64,000 bases of DNA from Pseudomonadota bacterium. GTDB lineage: Bacteria > Pseudomonadota > Alphaproteobacteria > Sphingomonadales > Sphingomonadaceae. The stretch spans positions 682,001-746,000 of the forward strand of contig JAFAFE010000006.1 in the NCBI GenBank assembly GCA_023423655.1, given 5' to 3'. Positions 1 to 8,359 of this stretch are shown piece after piece. Below the pieces are notes generated by a model. It saw only the letters and a list, made by a program, of their open reading frames with translations. It did no database searches and had not been told where the DNA came from. The position numbers were made by a program, and so were the translations under genes. Each line of letters opens with the position of its first letter. Positions within the stretch are counted from its first letter, which is position 1.

Positions 1-1141
1 GCGGGGCCATGAACGGCCCGTCGAGCCGCAAGGTTGCGCGCAGATCGCGTCCCTTCATCGACGTCATCAAGGCTTGCGGCCGGATGACGCGGCTGTCGAT
101 ATTCATGCCGACGAAGCGGCGGTCTTTGAGGCTGGCAACCCCGGTTGCAGTCGCCGACAGCGCCGCCGATTTGAACGCAAAGCGGCCATCGACGACATTA
201 TCCTTATAAAGGGTGTTAATATCGACATCGACACCGCCGCGCGTGATGCGCTGGATCATGCCGGGTGCGACCACATATTCGGGGTGGATTTTACCCTTGG
301 CGGTATAGCGGCCCTCGGTCGCGGTCAGGAACAGCGACGCCAGCTCCTGCTTATCGGTCTTGGCGGACAAAGCGCCGGTCCATTTGGACCAGCTACCATT
401 GCCCTTGAGCGCAAGGCCGATGGGCTTTTTGATGCCCGTCATCCCCGCCAATATGCCATTGTCGGGCGCGGACAGGCTGGCATCAATATCAAAGATATTT
501 TCGTCCGGCACCGCGATCAGCGCGATGCGTGCATTATCCTTGGTATCGAGCGACTGGATGGCGAGGTTAACATCGGCGCGGCCCCCGCGTACATCGGCCT
601 TGCCGTCCAGCCCGACGGCATAAAAACGCCCCGCAATCGATTCATTGAGCACCAGCCTGTCAACCTTATAATGGCCAAGGCGGATGTTGAAGCCGGGCAG
701 GATCGACTTTTTCTCGTCGTCCGGAATGAGTGCGGGCATCCGCAACAAGTCTGCTTTCGCAACCCATAAATCATCAATGTCGAGCGTGTTCTGGAACACG
801 AAACGCACCGGATTCCAGTCCAGCTTGGCTTCGTTTGCGGTGAAGAAAATGCCTTCGGGATCGCCCAATTGCAGATCGCGGATGGTCGCGCGGCCATAAA
901 TGGAGCCGTCAATCCGCCCGACCTTTATCTTCAAACCAGATTTGGGATTTTGCTCTTCGATGCGGTCGATGATGAAGCGGTGGCCGGGTTGCGTATCGAG
1001 GAGGAACGCAATCCCGCCAATCAGCAGCAACGGCAGCAAGCCGAAAAATAGCATCCAGCGCGCAACCCGCACCCGCCACCGACGCTTTTTCGGTGTTTCT
1101 GGCGGCCCCGGCGGAATGATCTCGTCGATTATGTCGTTCAA
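1..1141 (-). CDS. tamB: TamB, translocation and assembly module inner-membrane protein (N-terminal part, gene runs off the window)
   Basis: This is the first ~380 residues of TamB, which bridges inner and outer membranes and works with TamA in outer-membrane protein or lipid transport. The frame stays open from the tamA stop to the window edge. After a basic stretch (KKRRWRVRVARW) comes one transmembrane helix at about residues 24-43, then repetitive beta-strand sequence (SIYGRATIRDLQLGDPEG and similar), typical of the periplasmic beta-helical part of the family. No ATG is usable; the best start is a TTG at 1141-1139 that overlaps the tamA TGA, giving translational coupling. The C-terminal DUF490 domain lies outside the window. 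Family call is firm; the start is inference. Confidence 0.85.
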   Translation of the reverse strand, partial: MNDIIDEIIPPGPPETPKKRRWRVRVARWMLFFGLLPLLLIGGIAFLLDTQPGHRFIIDRIEEQNPKSGLKIKVGRIDGSIYGRATIRDLQLGDPEGIFFTANEAKLDWNPVRFVFQNTLDIDDLWVAKADLLRMPALIPDDEKKSILPGFNIRLGHYKVDRLVLNESIAGRFYAVGLDGKADVRGGRADVNLAIQSLDTKDNARIALIAVPDENIFDIDASLSAPDNGILAGMTGIKKPIGLALKGNGSWSKWTGALSAKTDKQELASLFLTATEGRYTAKGKIHPEYVVAPGMIQRITRGGVDVDINTLYKDNVVDGRFAFKSAALSATATGVASLKDRRFVGMNIDSRVIRPQALMTSMKGRDLRATLRLDGPFMAP

Positions 1142-3333
1142 AAGGCCTGCCCCAACGACACATAGACCGCGACCCAGGGATCCCCTTGGCGGCGGTTGAT
1201 TGGGGTAGCAAGGTCGATACGGATCGGCCCGAACATACTATAGTAACGAAGCCCTATCCCCGCCCCCATCTGGAAACCGGACAGGTCGGGATAGGCATTG
1301 GTATAAACATTGCCCGCGTCAAAGAAGGGCACAATGCCAAGATTGCCGCCCATGATGCCGCGCAGACGGATGCGTGCTTCGATCGACAATTCGGCCAAGC
1401 CCTTGCCGCCCAACGGCTTGCCGTCAATGTCGCGCGCGCCGATGGATTGATAGCCATAGCCACGCACCGATCCGCCGCCGCCTGCATAATAGCGGCGCGA
1501 GGGCGCCAGTTCATTGTCACCGGACCCCACAATCGTGCCATAGCGCGCGCGTCCTGCGAGCACGATATTTTCGCTGACCGGATAATAATAGCTGCCGTCG
1601 ATTTGCGCGCGGACATAAGGGAAAGTGCCGCCCTTGAACGACAATTCCGGCGACACGCGCCCACCCAGACGGAAACCGCTGGTCGGGTCCAGCCAGTCGT
1701 CGGTGCTGTCATAATAAAGGCTCATCGGGATCGCCCCGATGAAATAGGTGCGCCGCAAATCCCCGCCAATCGCTTCGACATAAGAACGTTCGTCGGTCGC
1801 AATCAATTCCGCGCCCAGCGACCAGGTCCATTCTTTCTGGAAGATGAGGTTCGACTGGCGTTCAAGCGAGGCGCTCAACGATATGGTGCGCGCGTCATAG
1901 GCATCGCGGTCGAGATGGCTCGCCAAGGCTTCGACCGAAAAGACACGGTCGCGCTGCCCGAAATTATTGCGGCGGAAACGCAGCGAACCTAATTGTTCGC
2001 GCGTCCCGCCGACCACACGCACCAGGACCGCGCCTTCGGGCGGGAACATATTGCGATGTTCCCAGCCGATTTCGGCGCGGAAGCCTTCGCCGGTGCCATA
2101 GCCAAGCTGGCCCGAAATAGTGCGCGGCGGCGCAGGTGTCATCGCCACTTCAATATCGACCTGATCGGGCGAAGCGGATTCGACCGGCTTGATCTGCACC
2201 GAGGAGGCCAGCCCGGTCGCGATCAGCGCGCGGCGTAAGTCTTCGACCATCGAGGCTTTATAGACTTCGCCCTGGTCAAAGCGCGCAATGGTTTGCATAT
2301 GGTCCGCGCCGAACGGCTTGGTGCCGCTCGACACGATATTGCCGAAATTGCGCTTGCCGCCGGGTTCGACCGGTTGGTCAAGCTGGCCCGCTTGCTTGGC
2401 ATGATCGACCACAACGCTTTCTTCGCTGACCTTGCCGAACGGATAGCCATTTTCCTGCATATCGGTGAGCAGCGAATTTTGCGCGAGTTTCAATTCGTCC
2501 GCATCGACCGGATCGCCGACATTGACGCCAAAGGCCTCGCGGAAACGGGGCTCATCCTGCCCCGTGGTTTCAAGCCCGCGCACCTTCACTTCATCATAAG
2601 CGAAGCGTTCGCCCGGCGTTACCGTATAGGTTACAGCAATCTTGTTCGAGCCCTGCGGGCGTTCGATGGCGACATCAACCTTGCCGCCATAATAGCCGTC
2701 GGTGCGCAGCATCTGCATGAGCGTTTCATGGTCATTGCGCGCGCGGCGGTTAATCTGGGCGATATTGGCTTCATCGCCATCCTTAGCGTCGAGTTCCGAA
2801 AGCCCGGCAAAGCGCGCCTTGAACGCATCATTGACCGCAGGCTCCGGCCCTTCGACCTTGACGCCATAGCGCCGTTCGGTCGCGGCATCGGAAAAGAGCG
2901 CATCGCGGTCTTTCTCCGCATCTGTCTGCGCCATATCGACCGGCGGCGGGGTGCCGGGGGTTGCGCCATTACCGGTGCCGGGCTGGGCCATCTCGATGGG
3001 TGGGAGGCCCGGAATATTGCCGCGATTGGCAGCGGCAGCGAGCGCCTCGTCGCTGAGGCTCGGCGGGAGCGCGGCCATCGGCTGCGCCATGTCGGGCCAG
3101 GTCACCGGCACATCAGGCATCGGGTCAAGCGGCGCTTCGGGGTCAAGCGTCGTGAGGTCGCTGAACGTCGGCAGCGTGACTTCGACAATATTGCCTTGAC
3201 CCGGCGTATTGGCGGGCGGCGTTGAACTAGGCTGGGCAGGCTCGGCTTGCGCGGTGACAGGCACGGCTATGCCCGCCATACAGAATATGGCCGCACCGCC
3301 CATCAGGGCATGACGTATATTCCGGACAGTCAT
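1138..3333 (-). CDS. tamA: TamA, Omp85-family outer-membrane assembly protein
   Basis: Outer-membrane barrel of the BamA/TamA family, partner of the TamB gene that follows with an overlapping start. From the chosen ATG (MTVRNIRHALMGG) the protein has 731 residues: a signal peptide ending near AVPVTAQA, a proline-rich linker to about residue 125, POTRA-like repeats (for example GYYGGKVDVAIERPQGSNKIAVTY and the GERFAYDEVKVRG segment), then a 16-strand-type barrel with the family pattern RRYYAGGGGSVRGY and a terminal Phe (SLGQAF). An upstream in-frame ATG at 3417 would add 28 residues before the signal peptide and is less likely. The long proline-rich linker is larger than in enterobacterial TamA. 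Confidence 0.9.
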   Translation of the reverse strand: MTVRNIRHALMGGAAIFCMAGIAVPVTAQAEPAQPSSTPPANTPGQGNIVEVTLPTFSDLTTLDPEAPLDPMPDVPVTWPDMAQPMAALPPSLSDEALAAAANRGNIPGLPPIEMAQPGTGNGATPGTPPPVDMAQTDAEKDRDALFSDAATERRYGVKVEGPEPAVNDAFKARFAGLSELDAKDGDEANIAQINRRARNDHETLMQMLRTDGYYGGKVDVAIERPQGSNKIAVTYTVTPGERFAYDEVKVRGLETTGQDEPRFREAFGVNVGDPVDADELKLAQNSLLTDMQENGYPFGKVSEESVVVDHAKQAGQLDQPVEPGGKRNFGNIVSSGTKPFGADHMQTIARFDQGEVYKASMVEDLRRALIATGLASSVQIKPVESASPDQVDIEVAMTPAPPRTISGQLGYGTGEGFRAEIGWEHRNMFPPEGAVLVRVVGGTREQLGSLRFRRNNFGQRDRVFSVEALASHLDRDAYDARTISLSASLERQSNLIFQKEWTWSLGAELIATDERSYVEAIGGDLRRTYFIGAIPMSLYYDSTDDWLDPTSGFRLGGRVSPELSFKGGTFPYVRAQIDGSYYYPVSENIVLAGRARYGTIVGSGDNELAPSRRYYAGGGGSVRGYGYQSIGARDIDGKPLGGKGLAELSIEARIRLRGIMGGNLGIVPFFDAGNVYTNAYPDLSGFQMGAGIGLRYYSMFGPIRIDLATPINRRQGDPWVAVYVSLGQAF

Positions 3334-3540
3334 TCGCACGTGTCGATCCGTCCACTGAGCGTTCACGAGCAAAAAAAGCCTTTTCGTTTCGGATGGAGGC
3401 AGGCAATGCGCCGCCATCTTCCTTGGACCCTCACGCGCAACCCTATACTGCAGTTTTCATTAACGCAAATATGCTTTGCATTAACTTGGGTTGGAATGCG
3501 ACGGACTGTGTGCGTAAGGCAACAGCCAAACGCTATGGCT

Positions 3541-4089
3541 TTAATAAGCTTGGGAAAGCCGCGCAAACAGGTGATGGACGGGGCTATCGACCGGCGGCAC
3601 CCCTTGGAGAAATTGCTCCTGCAACCGCAAGGTGCGTTTATAAAGCTGCTCGCTCGACACGATTAGCAGCCGCGCCTGATCGGGGAGCGAGGCGCAAATG
3701 CCCGCATCGCTCGGCACCGCTTCATCCAGCATCCGGTCATGCGCGCGCGCTTCGGCTTCTGTAATTTCGCCCGCATTTATCGCGCGTTGTGTCAACAGCC
3801 AGGCAATGATGTGCATCAGCCGCGTCGTGGTTTTCAGCGATTCACAGCTAAAGCCGATGCGCAATAACGGGTCGAGCGTCTGACGCTGTTCCAGCCCCGA
3901 ACTTTCAAAATAAGCGCGCACTTCGTCGGCGAGCAGCATGGCTTCGGTATAGAGGCTTTCGATGACCGAGCGGCGCAGCGCCACGGGCATGGCCGCAACC
4001 ATGCCTTCCGCCTCCGCCCTGTCGAAATCGGAGCCGGAGCCGGATGATATGGCGCCGGGCGCGCCCTGATCGGTAAAATCATCCATCAT
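3541..4089 (-). CDS. rcdA: RcdA-like DUF1465 protein, cell-cycle proteolysis adaptor
   Basis: A 182-residue all-alpha protein of the DUF1465 family. Its best-studied member is Caulobacter RcdA, an adaptor that with CpdR helps ClpXP degrade CtrA. Recognisable family stretches are SVIESLYTEAMLLADEVRAYFE at residues ~42-63, SCESLKTTTRLMHIIAWLL near the middle, and the C-terminal SEQLYKRTLRLQEQF. A disordered acidic N-terminus (about 30 residues) precedes the helical core. Start is the first of two adjacent ATGs. It is monocistronic, 200 bp upstream of tamA on the same strand. That it acts on CtrA in this organism is inferred from the family. Confidence 0.82.
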   Translation of the reverse strand: MMDDFTDQGAPGAISSGSGSDFDRAEAEGMVAAMPVALRRSVIESLYTEAMLLADEVRAYFESSGLEQRQTLDPLLRIGFSCESLKTTTRLMHIIAWLLTQRAINAGEITEAEARAHDRMLDEAVPSDAGICASLPDQARLLIVSSEQLYKRTLRLQEQFLQGVPPVDSPVHHLFARLSQAY

Positions 4090-4232
4090 CGCATCGGTCT
4101 AGTGCCTCTTTGCAGGACTCCGGGCAAGCAAACAAAAGCTAAAATAAGATGGTAAATTCCCTTTGTCCCAAAAAGGGTTAGTTTTTCCAAAGGTGCCGCG
4201 CCCGCACGGCTGCCCCGCTTCGCTATAATCCT

Positions 4233-4430
4233 TCACGCAATAATATCGGGGAGTAACTGGTCTTCGAGCCAGCGTATCTCGTCCTTCAACAATAATTTGC
4301 GTTTTTTAAGGCGCGCAAGCTGCAACTGGTCGGGCACCCCGCCGGTGCCGAGCGCGTGGATTGCATGGTCCAGATCGCGATGTTCGACCTTCAGATTTTC
4401 CAGCCGGTGAAGGATTTCTTCCTGTGTCAT
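4233..4430 (-). CDS. DUF465 (YdcH-like) small coiled-coil protein
   Basis: A 65-residue, highly charged helical protein of the DUF465/YdcH family, widespread in Alphaproteobacteria and without a settled function. The diagnostic core LKKRKLLLKDEIRWLEDQL forms the C-terminal half, preceded by LENLKVEHRDLDHAIHAL, which together would make an antiparallel helical hairpin. It faces a second DUF465 gene on the opposite strand about 450 bp away. Family membership is clear; the function is unknown. Confidence 0.82.
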   Translation of the reverse strand: MTQEEILHRLENLKVEHRDLDHAIHALGTGGVPDQLQLARLKKRKLLLKDEIRWLEDQLLPDIIA

Positions 4431-4886
4431 GCCAACGCCCCCGCCCCGCGTTCCGACGCAGCGCCTCTCTCTTATGGTCCCTTATCCACAATGGCGGGTC
4501 GGCTGGCAAGCATTGGTGCGCGGGTTAAGCGCGAAGGTGGCACCAAGGATGCACGGCAAGCCGGCCAGAAAAAAACCAACGCCCCCACGCCTCGTCATGC
4601 CCGATGGGCGCTTTGTCGAAGGGGGCGATAATGGATAGAGACAAAGGCGGAAATATATGTTTCATTCCTGTTACAAGCTTGGTTGCGACTCACCCGAAAA
4701 CGGGCGCTGCCACAGCTTGTCCATCGACAGTAAACCGGACGCATCAAAAGTCGCGCAGACAGAAAGGACAGGAAAGGACAGGCGCCGCTAACGTCACAGG
4801 TTCAGGGTCAAAGGCAGGGCATAAAACCCGGCCTTATTAGGGATTTGCCAATGAGGGAATTTTTCCCCACCAAAGGAGTATTGCCA
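4431..4886. other. Intergenic region between divergent DUF465 genes, no supported gene
   Basis: About 450 bp separate the two divergent DUF465 genes. Short open frames exist on the plus strand (for example 4429-4638 and 4604-4840), but they lack good ribosome-binding sites and show no family resemblance. A clear AAAGGAG sits at 4872-4878, just before the plus-strand DUF465 start. No tRNA-like cloverleaf or terminator was noticed. Confidence 0.5.
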
Positions 4887-5045
4887 ATGGAAAACGCGCA
4901 TATCGCTTCTCTTCAAGCCAAACATGCAGGGCTCGATGCCAGAATCGCCGAAGAAGAACGGCGACCCAATCCGGACACAGCCGTGCTGAGCGATCTCAAG
5001 AAACGCAAACTTCGCCTGAAAGAAGAGATGGCCGCCGCCCATTGA
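4887..5045 (+). CDS. DUF465 (YdcH-like) small coiled-coil protein, second copy
   Basis: A 52-residue member of the DUF465 family, with the core SDLKKRKLRLKEEM near the C-terminus matching the LKKRKLLLKDEI core of the neighbouring copy at 4233-4430. The ATG at 4887 is chosen because AAAGGAG lies eight bases upstream; an in-frame TTG at 4845 would add 14 residues with a non-family sequence. A strong hairpin with T-tract follows the stop. Function is unknown, as for the family. Confidence 0.8.
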   Translation: MENAHIASLQAKHAGLDARIAEEERRPNPDTAVLSDLKKRKLRLKEEMAAAH

Positions 5046-5097
5046 GGGGCTTCCTTTTACGATAGCAGTCCATAAGGACAGGCTATCGCACCAGTTG

Positions 5098-5130
5098 CGC
5101 CGCGAGGAATTTTCTCGCGGCGTTTTCGTT
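5098..5130 (+). terminator. Rho-independent terminator after the DUF465 gene
   Basis: A perfect 9-bp stem, CGCCGCGAG (5098-5106) pairing with CTCGCGGCG (5114-5122), with a 7-nt loop, followed by TTTTCGTT. It lies 52 bp after the DUF465 stop codon. Confidence 0.8.
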
Positions 5131-5244
5131 GGGCAGGAGGGGTTAGCAGAATCCTTGGGCCGGAGTCGTGGGGCTGGATTCGGAGAGACAGGCACCGCAC
5201 CACCGGATGGCTTGCCAGCAAAATAGCAAGCGGCTTTTCGCGTC

Positions 5245-5676
5245 TTAAAGCGAACGCTTCAGATAGCGGTCGACCACCACCGGACGGAACAGATCATCGC
5301 GTTTGACGCCAATCGGGCGGCGCACCGCAAGCGGGTCAATCAACGTATCGAATGCCAGACCGAATTGCGAGGGCGACACCCACGCCACCCGTCCGGCGAT
5401 GCGGCCCACATTGCGCAATTCGATTTCGACCGCGCTATCCTTGGCAATATCGCCCGCATAATCGGCCATCAACCCGCCCGCCGACAGGTTGCGTACGCGC
5501 ACCGTCACCGGTTGTCCCTGCCCCGGCAAATAGAGGACGCCTTGCATGAACAGGCTATCGCGGTCCATTTCGCGCACCTTATCCGGCACAGTCTCTGCTC
5601 CGGATGCCGCGCCTTGCGGGTCGGGCGAAACCGGTATTTCGTCCTCCTGCGGCGGGGTGCGGTCGAAATTGTCCAT
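5245..5676 (-). CDS. PilZ-domain protein, probable cyclic-di-GMP effector
   Basis: A 143-residue protein whose residues ~40-135 fit the PilZ fold. The canonical second motif is visible as NLSAGGLMA (D/N-x-S-x-x-G), and the RVAWVSPSQFGLAFD strand pair is typical. The first motif RxxxR is weak (REMDRDS), so cyclic-di-GMP binding is not assured. The start MDNFDR at 5676 is preferred because AGGA lies five bases upstream; two further ATGs (5688, 5694) lie just ahead and a much longer in-frame reading to 5874 looks non-coding. It would act as a cytoplasmic regulator of motility or surface growth if it binds the nucleotide. Confidence 0.72.
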   Translation of the reverse strand: MDNFDRTPPQEDEIPVSPDPQGAASGAETVPDKVREMDRDSLFMQGVLYLPGQGQPVTVRVRNLSAGGLMADYAGDIAKDSAVEIELRNVGRIAGRVAWVSPSQFGLAFDTLIDPLAVRRPIGVKRDDLFRPVVVDRYLKRSL

Positions 5677-5972
5677 GATTCCTGTCATTTCCATGTTCAA
5701 TAGCGTTGGAACCTCATGGTCCCGTGCAGCCGGTATAACGGCAAACTCATTGTAAATTGGTAAACATCGCGCCGAAAAATGCAGGAAAAGCGGCGCGAAC
5801 GCACAAAATATCGGCGCTGCCACCGCATCGCCCGCGCCCGCTCTTTCCGGTGAACGATGCGGACCGGAGCGCAATATGGAACGGGGCGCACGCCCTAGCG
5901 CCGCCCCGTTGCGTCACATCTGTTAAAATAGCCCGGCGCGTTAACTTTTACCCGCGCCGGAGCCTCAAAAGG

Positions 5973-6428
5973 TTAATCGTCGCGCGACACCCGTTCTTGC
6001 CGTTCGTGGCGTTCCTGCGCCTCGATAGTCATGGTCGCAATCGGGCGCGCTTGCAGCCGGCCGAGCGAGATCGGTTCGCCGGTCACTTCGCAATAGCCAT
6101 ATTCGCCCTCGTCAATTCGGCGCAGCGCGGCGTCGATTTTGGCGATGAGCTTGCGCTGGCGGTCGCGCGTCCGCAATTCGATCGACCAGTCGGTTTCGGA
6201 CGAAGCGCGGTCCGCAAGATCAGGCTCGCGCATCGGTTCATCCTGTAATTGCGCCAGCACCTGCTCGGCTTCTTCGATAATGGATTTTTTCCATTGCATC
6301 AGCAGCTTGCGGAAATATTCCAACTGCCGCGGATTCATAAATTCTTCGTCTTCACGCGGGCGATATTCGCCGTCCATTGCTTCGGTGGCCTGTTTGAGGC
6401 TGTCCAGTTCCAACGCCGTCTTGACCAT
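5973..6428 (-). CDS. dksA: DksA, RNA-polymerase secondary-channel regulator with degenerate zinc finger
   Basis: A 151-residue DksA/TraR-family protein that with ppGpp tunes transcription from stable-RNA and amino-acid promoters. The coiled-coil is present, with its tip region DLADRASSETDW carrying the Asp-Ala pair, followed by ELRTRDRQRKLIAKIDAALRRIDEGEYGYCEVTGEPI. The C4 zinc finger is degraded: only one Cys remains (GYCEVTGEPI), with Thr, Thr and Ala in the other three positions, then RLQARPIATMTIEAQE. A GAGGA sequence sits seven bases before the ATG. It is monocistronic. Confidence 0.92.
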   Translation of the reverse strand: MVKTALELDSLKQATEAMDGEYRPREDEEFMNPRQLEYFRKLLMQWKKSIIEEAEQVLAQLQDEPMREPDLADRASSETDWSIELRTRDRQRKLIAKIDAALRRIDEGEYGYCEVTGEPISLGRLQARPIATMTIEAQERHERQERVSRDD

Positions 6429-6923
6429 CTGAAATCCTCAATATCCTAAAAATACGCACCGCCTTGTTTTGCGGAGTCGCATTTTTCCGTGCTGCCATTC
6501 GCTGGCTTGCGGCGGCCTATAGACAGCCGTTTCATGACGCACAAGCATTTCACGGAGGATAGAGCGATTTGCCGTAAAGGGGTGTGTAAATTAGCGTATA
6601 TTCGTACCGGAAGCCCAAAGAGAATCACTTGGCGCACCGCTTCTGCTGCGCTAGCGTCGTTAACCATAACCATTAGGAATGGTGGCGCAATTCTGTTATG
6701 AACCACGCCATTCTTCGTGCAATAATGGGACAATCACAGCTTTAGTGCCTAAAATCGTGAACATTTTACGTCACAGAGCTATGAAACAGAGTTAACGGAA
6801 TTGCACTGGACGCTAAGGTCTGTTCAGTGATGCGGGTACTCAGGGGGTAATGAGCTATGCTGATCTTGCGATCGGTCATTTCCGGCACATTCCCCCGGAA
6901 CCGATTTTGAAAGAGTAGTGATT
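6429..6923. other. 495-bp divergent intergenic region (dksA / PEP-CTERM-like gene)
   Basis: No gene is supported here. It must hold the promoters of both dksA and the PEP-CTERM-like gene. A short AT-rich motif, GTTAACCATAACCATTAGG at 6659-6677, contains TTAACCAT, similar to alphaproteobacterial CtrA half-sites; this is only suggestive. Short open frames on both strands show no family pattern. Confidence 0.45.
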
Positions 6924-8174
6924 ATGTCAGTACGGATGGCTCTTGCTAAACTTTGTGCCTGCACTTGCGGCGGCGCGTTGATCGGCACCGGCGCGATGCA
7001 GGTGTCCGAAACGCCCAAGCCGCAAAAGCAGATTGCGTCCAAGGTTCAGAAGAAAAAAGCGCGCAAGCGTTATGCGGTCCGTTGTGTGACCAAGCGCACC
7101 GCGGCCAATAAACGCCTGCCGATGTGCAAACGCACCCGTTATGTGAAGGCCAAAAAGCGCGCGGCAACCCGCTATGCAGCGGTCAAGCCGATCAAGCGTC
7201 CGCGCCGCGTTGTCACGACCCGCACCGTCACCCAGGGCATGATGCCGCGCACCGTGGTCTCGACCGCACCGCGCGCTATCCCGATGCCGCCCCCGCCCGT
7301 TTATGGCGGCGGTGGTGGTGACTGGAGCGGCAGCGGCGTTCCGATCATCATTGGCGGCAGCAGCGGCGGCGGCTGGGGCGGCGGCGGCTTCTTCGGCGGA
7401 TTCTTCGGCGGCGGTGGCGGCGGCGGTGGCGGCAGCGTCACGATCAGCACGACCGGCGGCGGCAACGGGTCGAGTTCTTCCTCCTCGTCCTCCTCTTCCT
7501 CGTCGTCATCCTCCTCTTCGTCCTCGGGCGGCAGCGGCGGCACCGATCCGTCGACCACCACGACGACAACCACCACGACCACGAGCGGCAATACCGACAA
7601 TAGTTCGACCACAACCAGCACGACGAGCGGCAATTCAACGTCGACATCGACGACCAGCGGAAACTCGACGTCCACAACCAGTGGTAATTCGACCACGACA
7701 ACAAGCGGTAACTCGACCTCGACCACCAGTGGCAATTCGACTTCGACGACAAGCGGTAACTCGACCTCGACGACCACAACCAGCGGCAATACGTCGACCA
7801 CGACGACCAGCGGTAATGTGTCGACCACCGGCGGGTCTGTTACCTCGACGGGTGGCGGCTGGACTAGTACCAGCTCGACGACGACCAGCGGCAATGTTTC
7901 GACCACCACCAGTGGCAATGTGTCGACCACCACATCGACCTCGTCCACGTCGAACGGCAATACCACGACCAGCACGTCGAGTTCGTCCAACGGCAACACA
8001 ACCACAAGTTCGACCACGACCACAACGGGCGGCAACAGCACGACGACATCGGGCGGCGGCAGCTCCGGCGATCCGTCCGAAGTGCCCGCGCCGCCGATGA
8101 TCTTGCTGTTCGGCGCCGCCGCAGCCGGTCTGGTCGCCCGTCGCAAATTTATGAAGGACCGTAACGGCGCATAA
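6924..8174 (+). CDS. Ser/Thr-repeat surface protein with PEP-CTERM-like C-terminus
   Basis: A 416-residue low-complexity protein. In order: a short hydrophobic N-terminus (MALAKLCACTCGGALIGTGA), a Lys/Arg-rich segment (~25-100), a glycine-rich stretch (~128-175), an uninterrupted run of 19 serines (~183-201), and about 170 residues of Thr/Ser/Gly/Asn repeats built on TTSGNSTS. The end is VPAPPMILLFGAAAAGLVARRKFMK: a VPAPP motif, a short transmembrane helix and a basic tail, as in PEP-CTERM proteins sorted by exosortase. Family members are exopolymer-associated and often glycosylated; the Thr/Ser stretch would suit O-glycosylation. A GTG two codons upstream is an alternative start. A terminator follows. 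The role is unknown. Confidence 0.62.
   Translation: MSVRMALAKLCACTCGGALIGTGAMQVSETPKPQKQIASKVQKKKARKRYAVRCVTKRTAANKRLPMCKRTRYVKAKKRAATRYAAVKPIKRPRRVVTTRTVTQGMMPRTVVSTAPRAIPMPPPPVYGGGGGDWSGSGVPIIIGGSSGGGWGGGGFFGGFFGGGGGGGGGSVTISTTGGGNGSSSSSSSSSSSSSSSSSSSGGSGGTDPSTTTTTTTTTTSGNTDNSSTTTSTTSGNSTSTSTTSGNSTSTTSGNSTTTTSGNSTSTTSGNSTSTTSGNSTSTTTTSGNTSTTTTSGNVSTTGGSVTSTGGGWTSTSSTTTSGNVSTTTSGNVSTTTSTSSTSNGNTTTSTSSSSNGNTTTSSTTTTTGGNSTTTSGGGSSGDPSEVPAPPMILLFGAAAAGLVARRKFMKDRNGA
7556..8062 (+). repeat. Tandem degenerate 24-bp coding repeats (Thr/Ser-Gly-Asn)
   Basis: About 500 bp of imperfect in-frame repeats encoding variants of TTSGNSTS and TTSGNVST. Synonymous codons vary between copies (ACC/ACG/ACA, AGC/AGT, AAT/AAC, TCG/TCC/TCA), so the repeat is conserved as protein rather than as recent DNA slippage. 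The serine run just before it likewise mixes TCG, TCC, TCT and TCA. Confidence 0.8.
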
Positions 8175-8236
8175 ATTATAGCGACCAGGATATAACCGAC
8201 GCCGGATTTCCATCCACGCTCCGGCCCGGTCAAAGC

Positions 8237-8275
8237 GGGGAGCCAGTCCAAGGGGGGTTGGCTCCCCATTTTGTT
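8237..8275 (+). terminator. Rho-independent terminator after the PEP-CTERM-like gene
   Basis: A 9-bp stem, GGGGAGCCA (8237-8245) with TGGCTCCCC (8259-8267), followed by ATTTTGTT, 62 bp after the stop at 8174. Confidence 0.82.
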
Positions 8276-8359
8276 GCGTAAGCATCTGCCCATTTTGCCC
8301 GCACATTTTGCTGGTTGCGCTTGCGTCCACCGCGCGCCAACGGCATAGCGCACTCCATT

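Noticed and set aside
2293..3225. Long plus-strand open frame across tamA
   Set aside because: It is antisense to a clear Omp85 gene, shows no family pattern, and arises from GC-rich codon bias.
3440..3490. CtrA-type TTAA-N7-TTAA site upstream of tamA
   Set aside because: CATTAACG and CATTAACT occur as direct repeats around a GCAAA/TTTGC hairpin, but the spacing does not match the CtrA consensus.
4604..4840. Small gene between the two DUF465 genes
   Set aside because: No ribosome-binding site or recognisable motif, and basic composition typical of random GC-rich frames.
7556..8062. CRISPR or minisatellite array
   Set aside because: The 24-bp period is in frame and codes for Thr/Ser/Gly/Asn, with synonymous variation.
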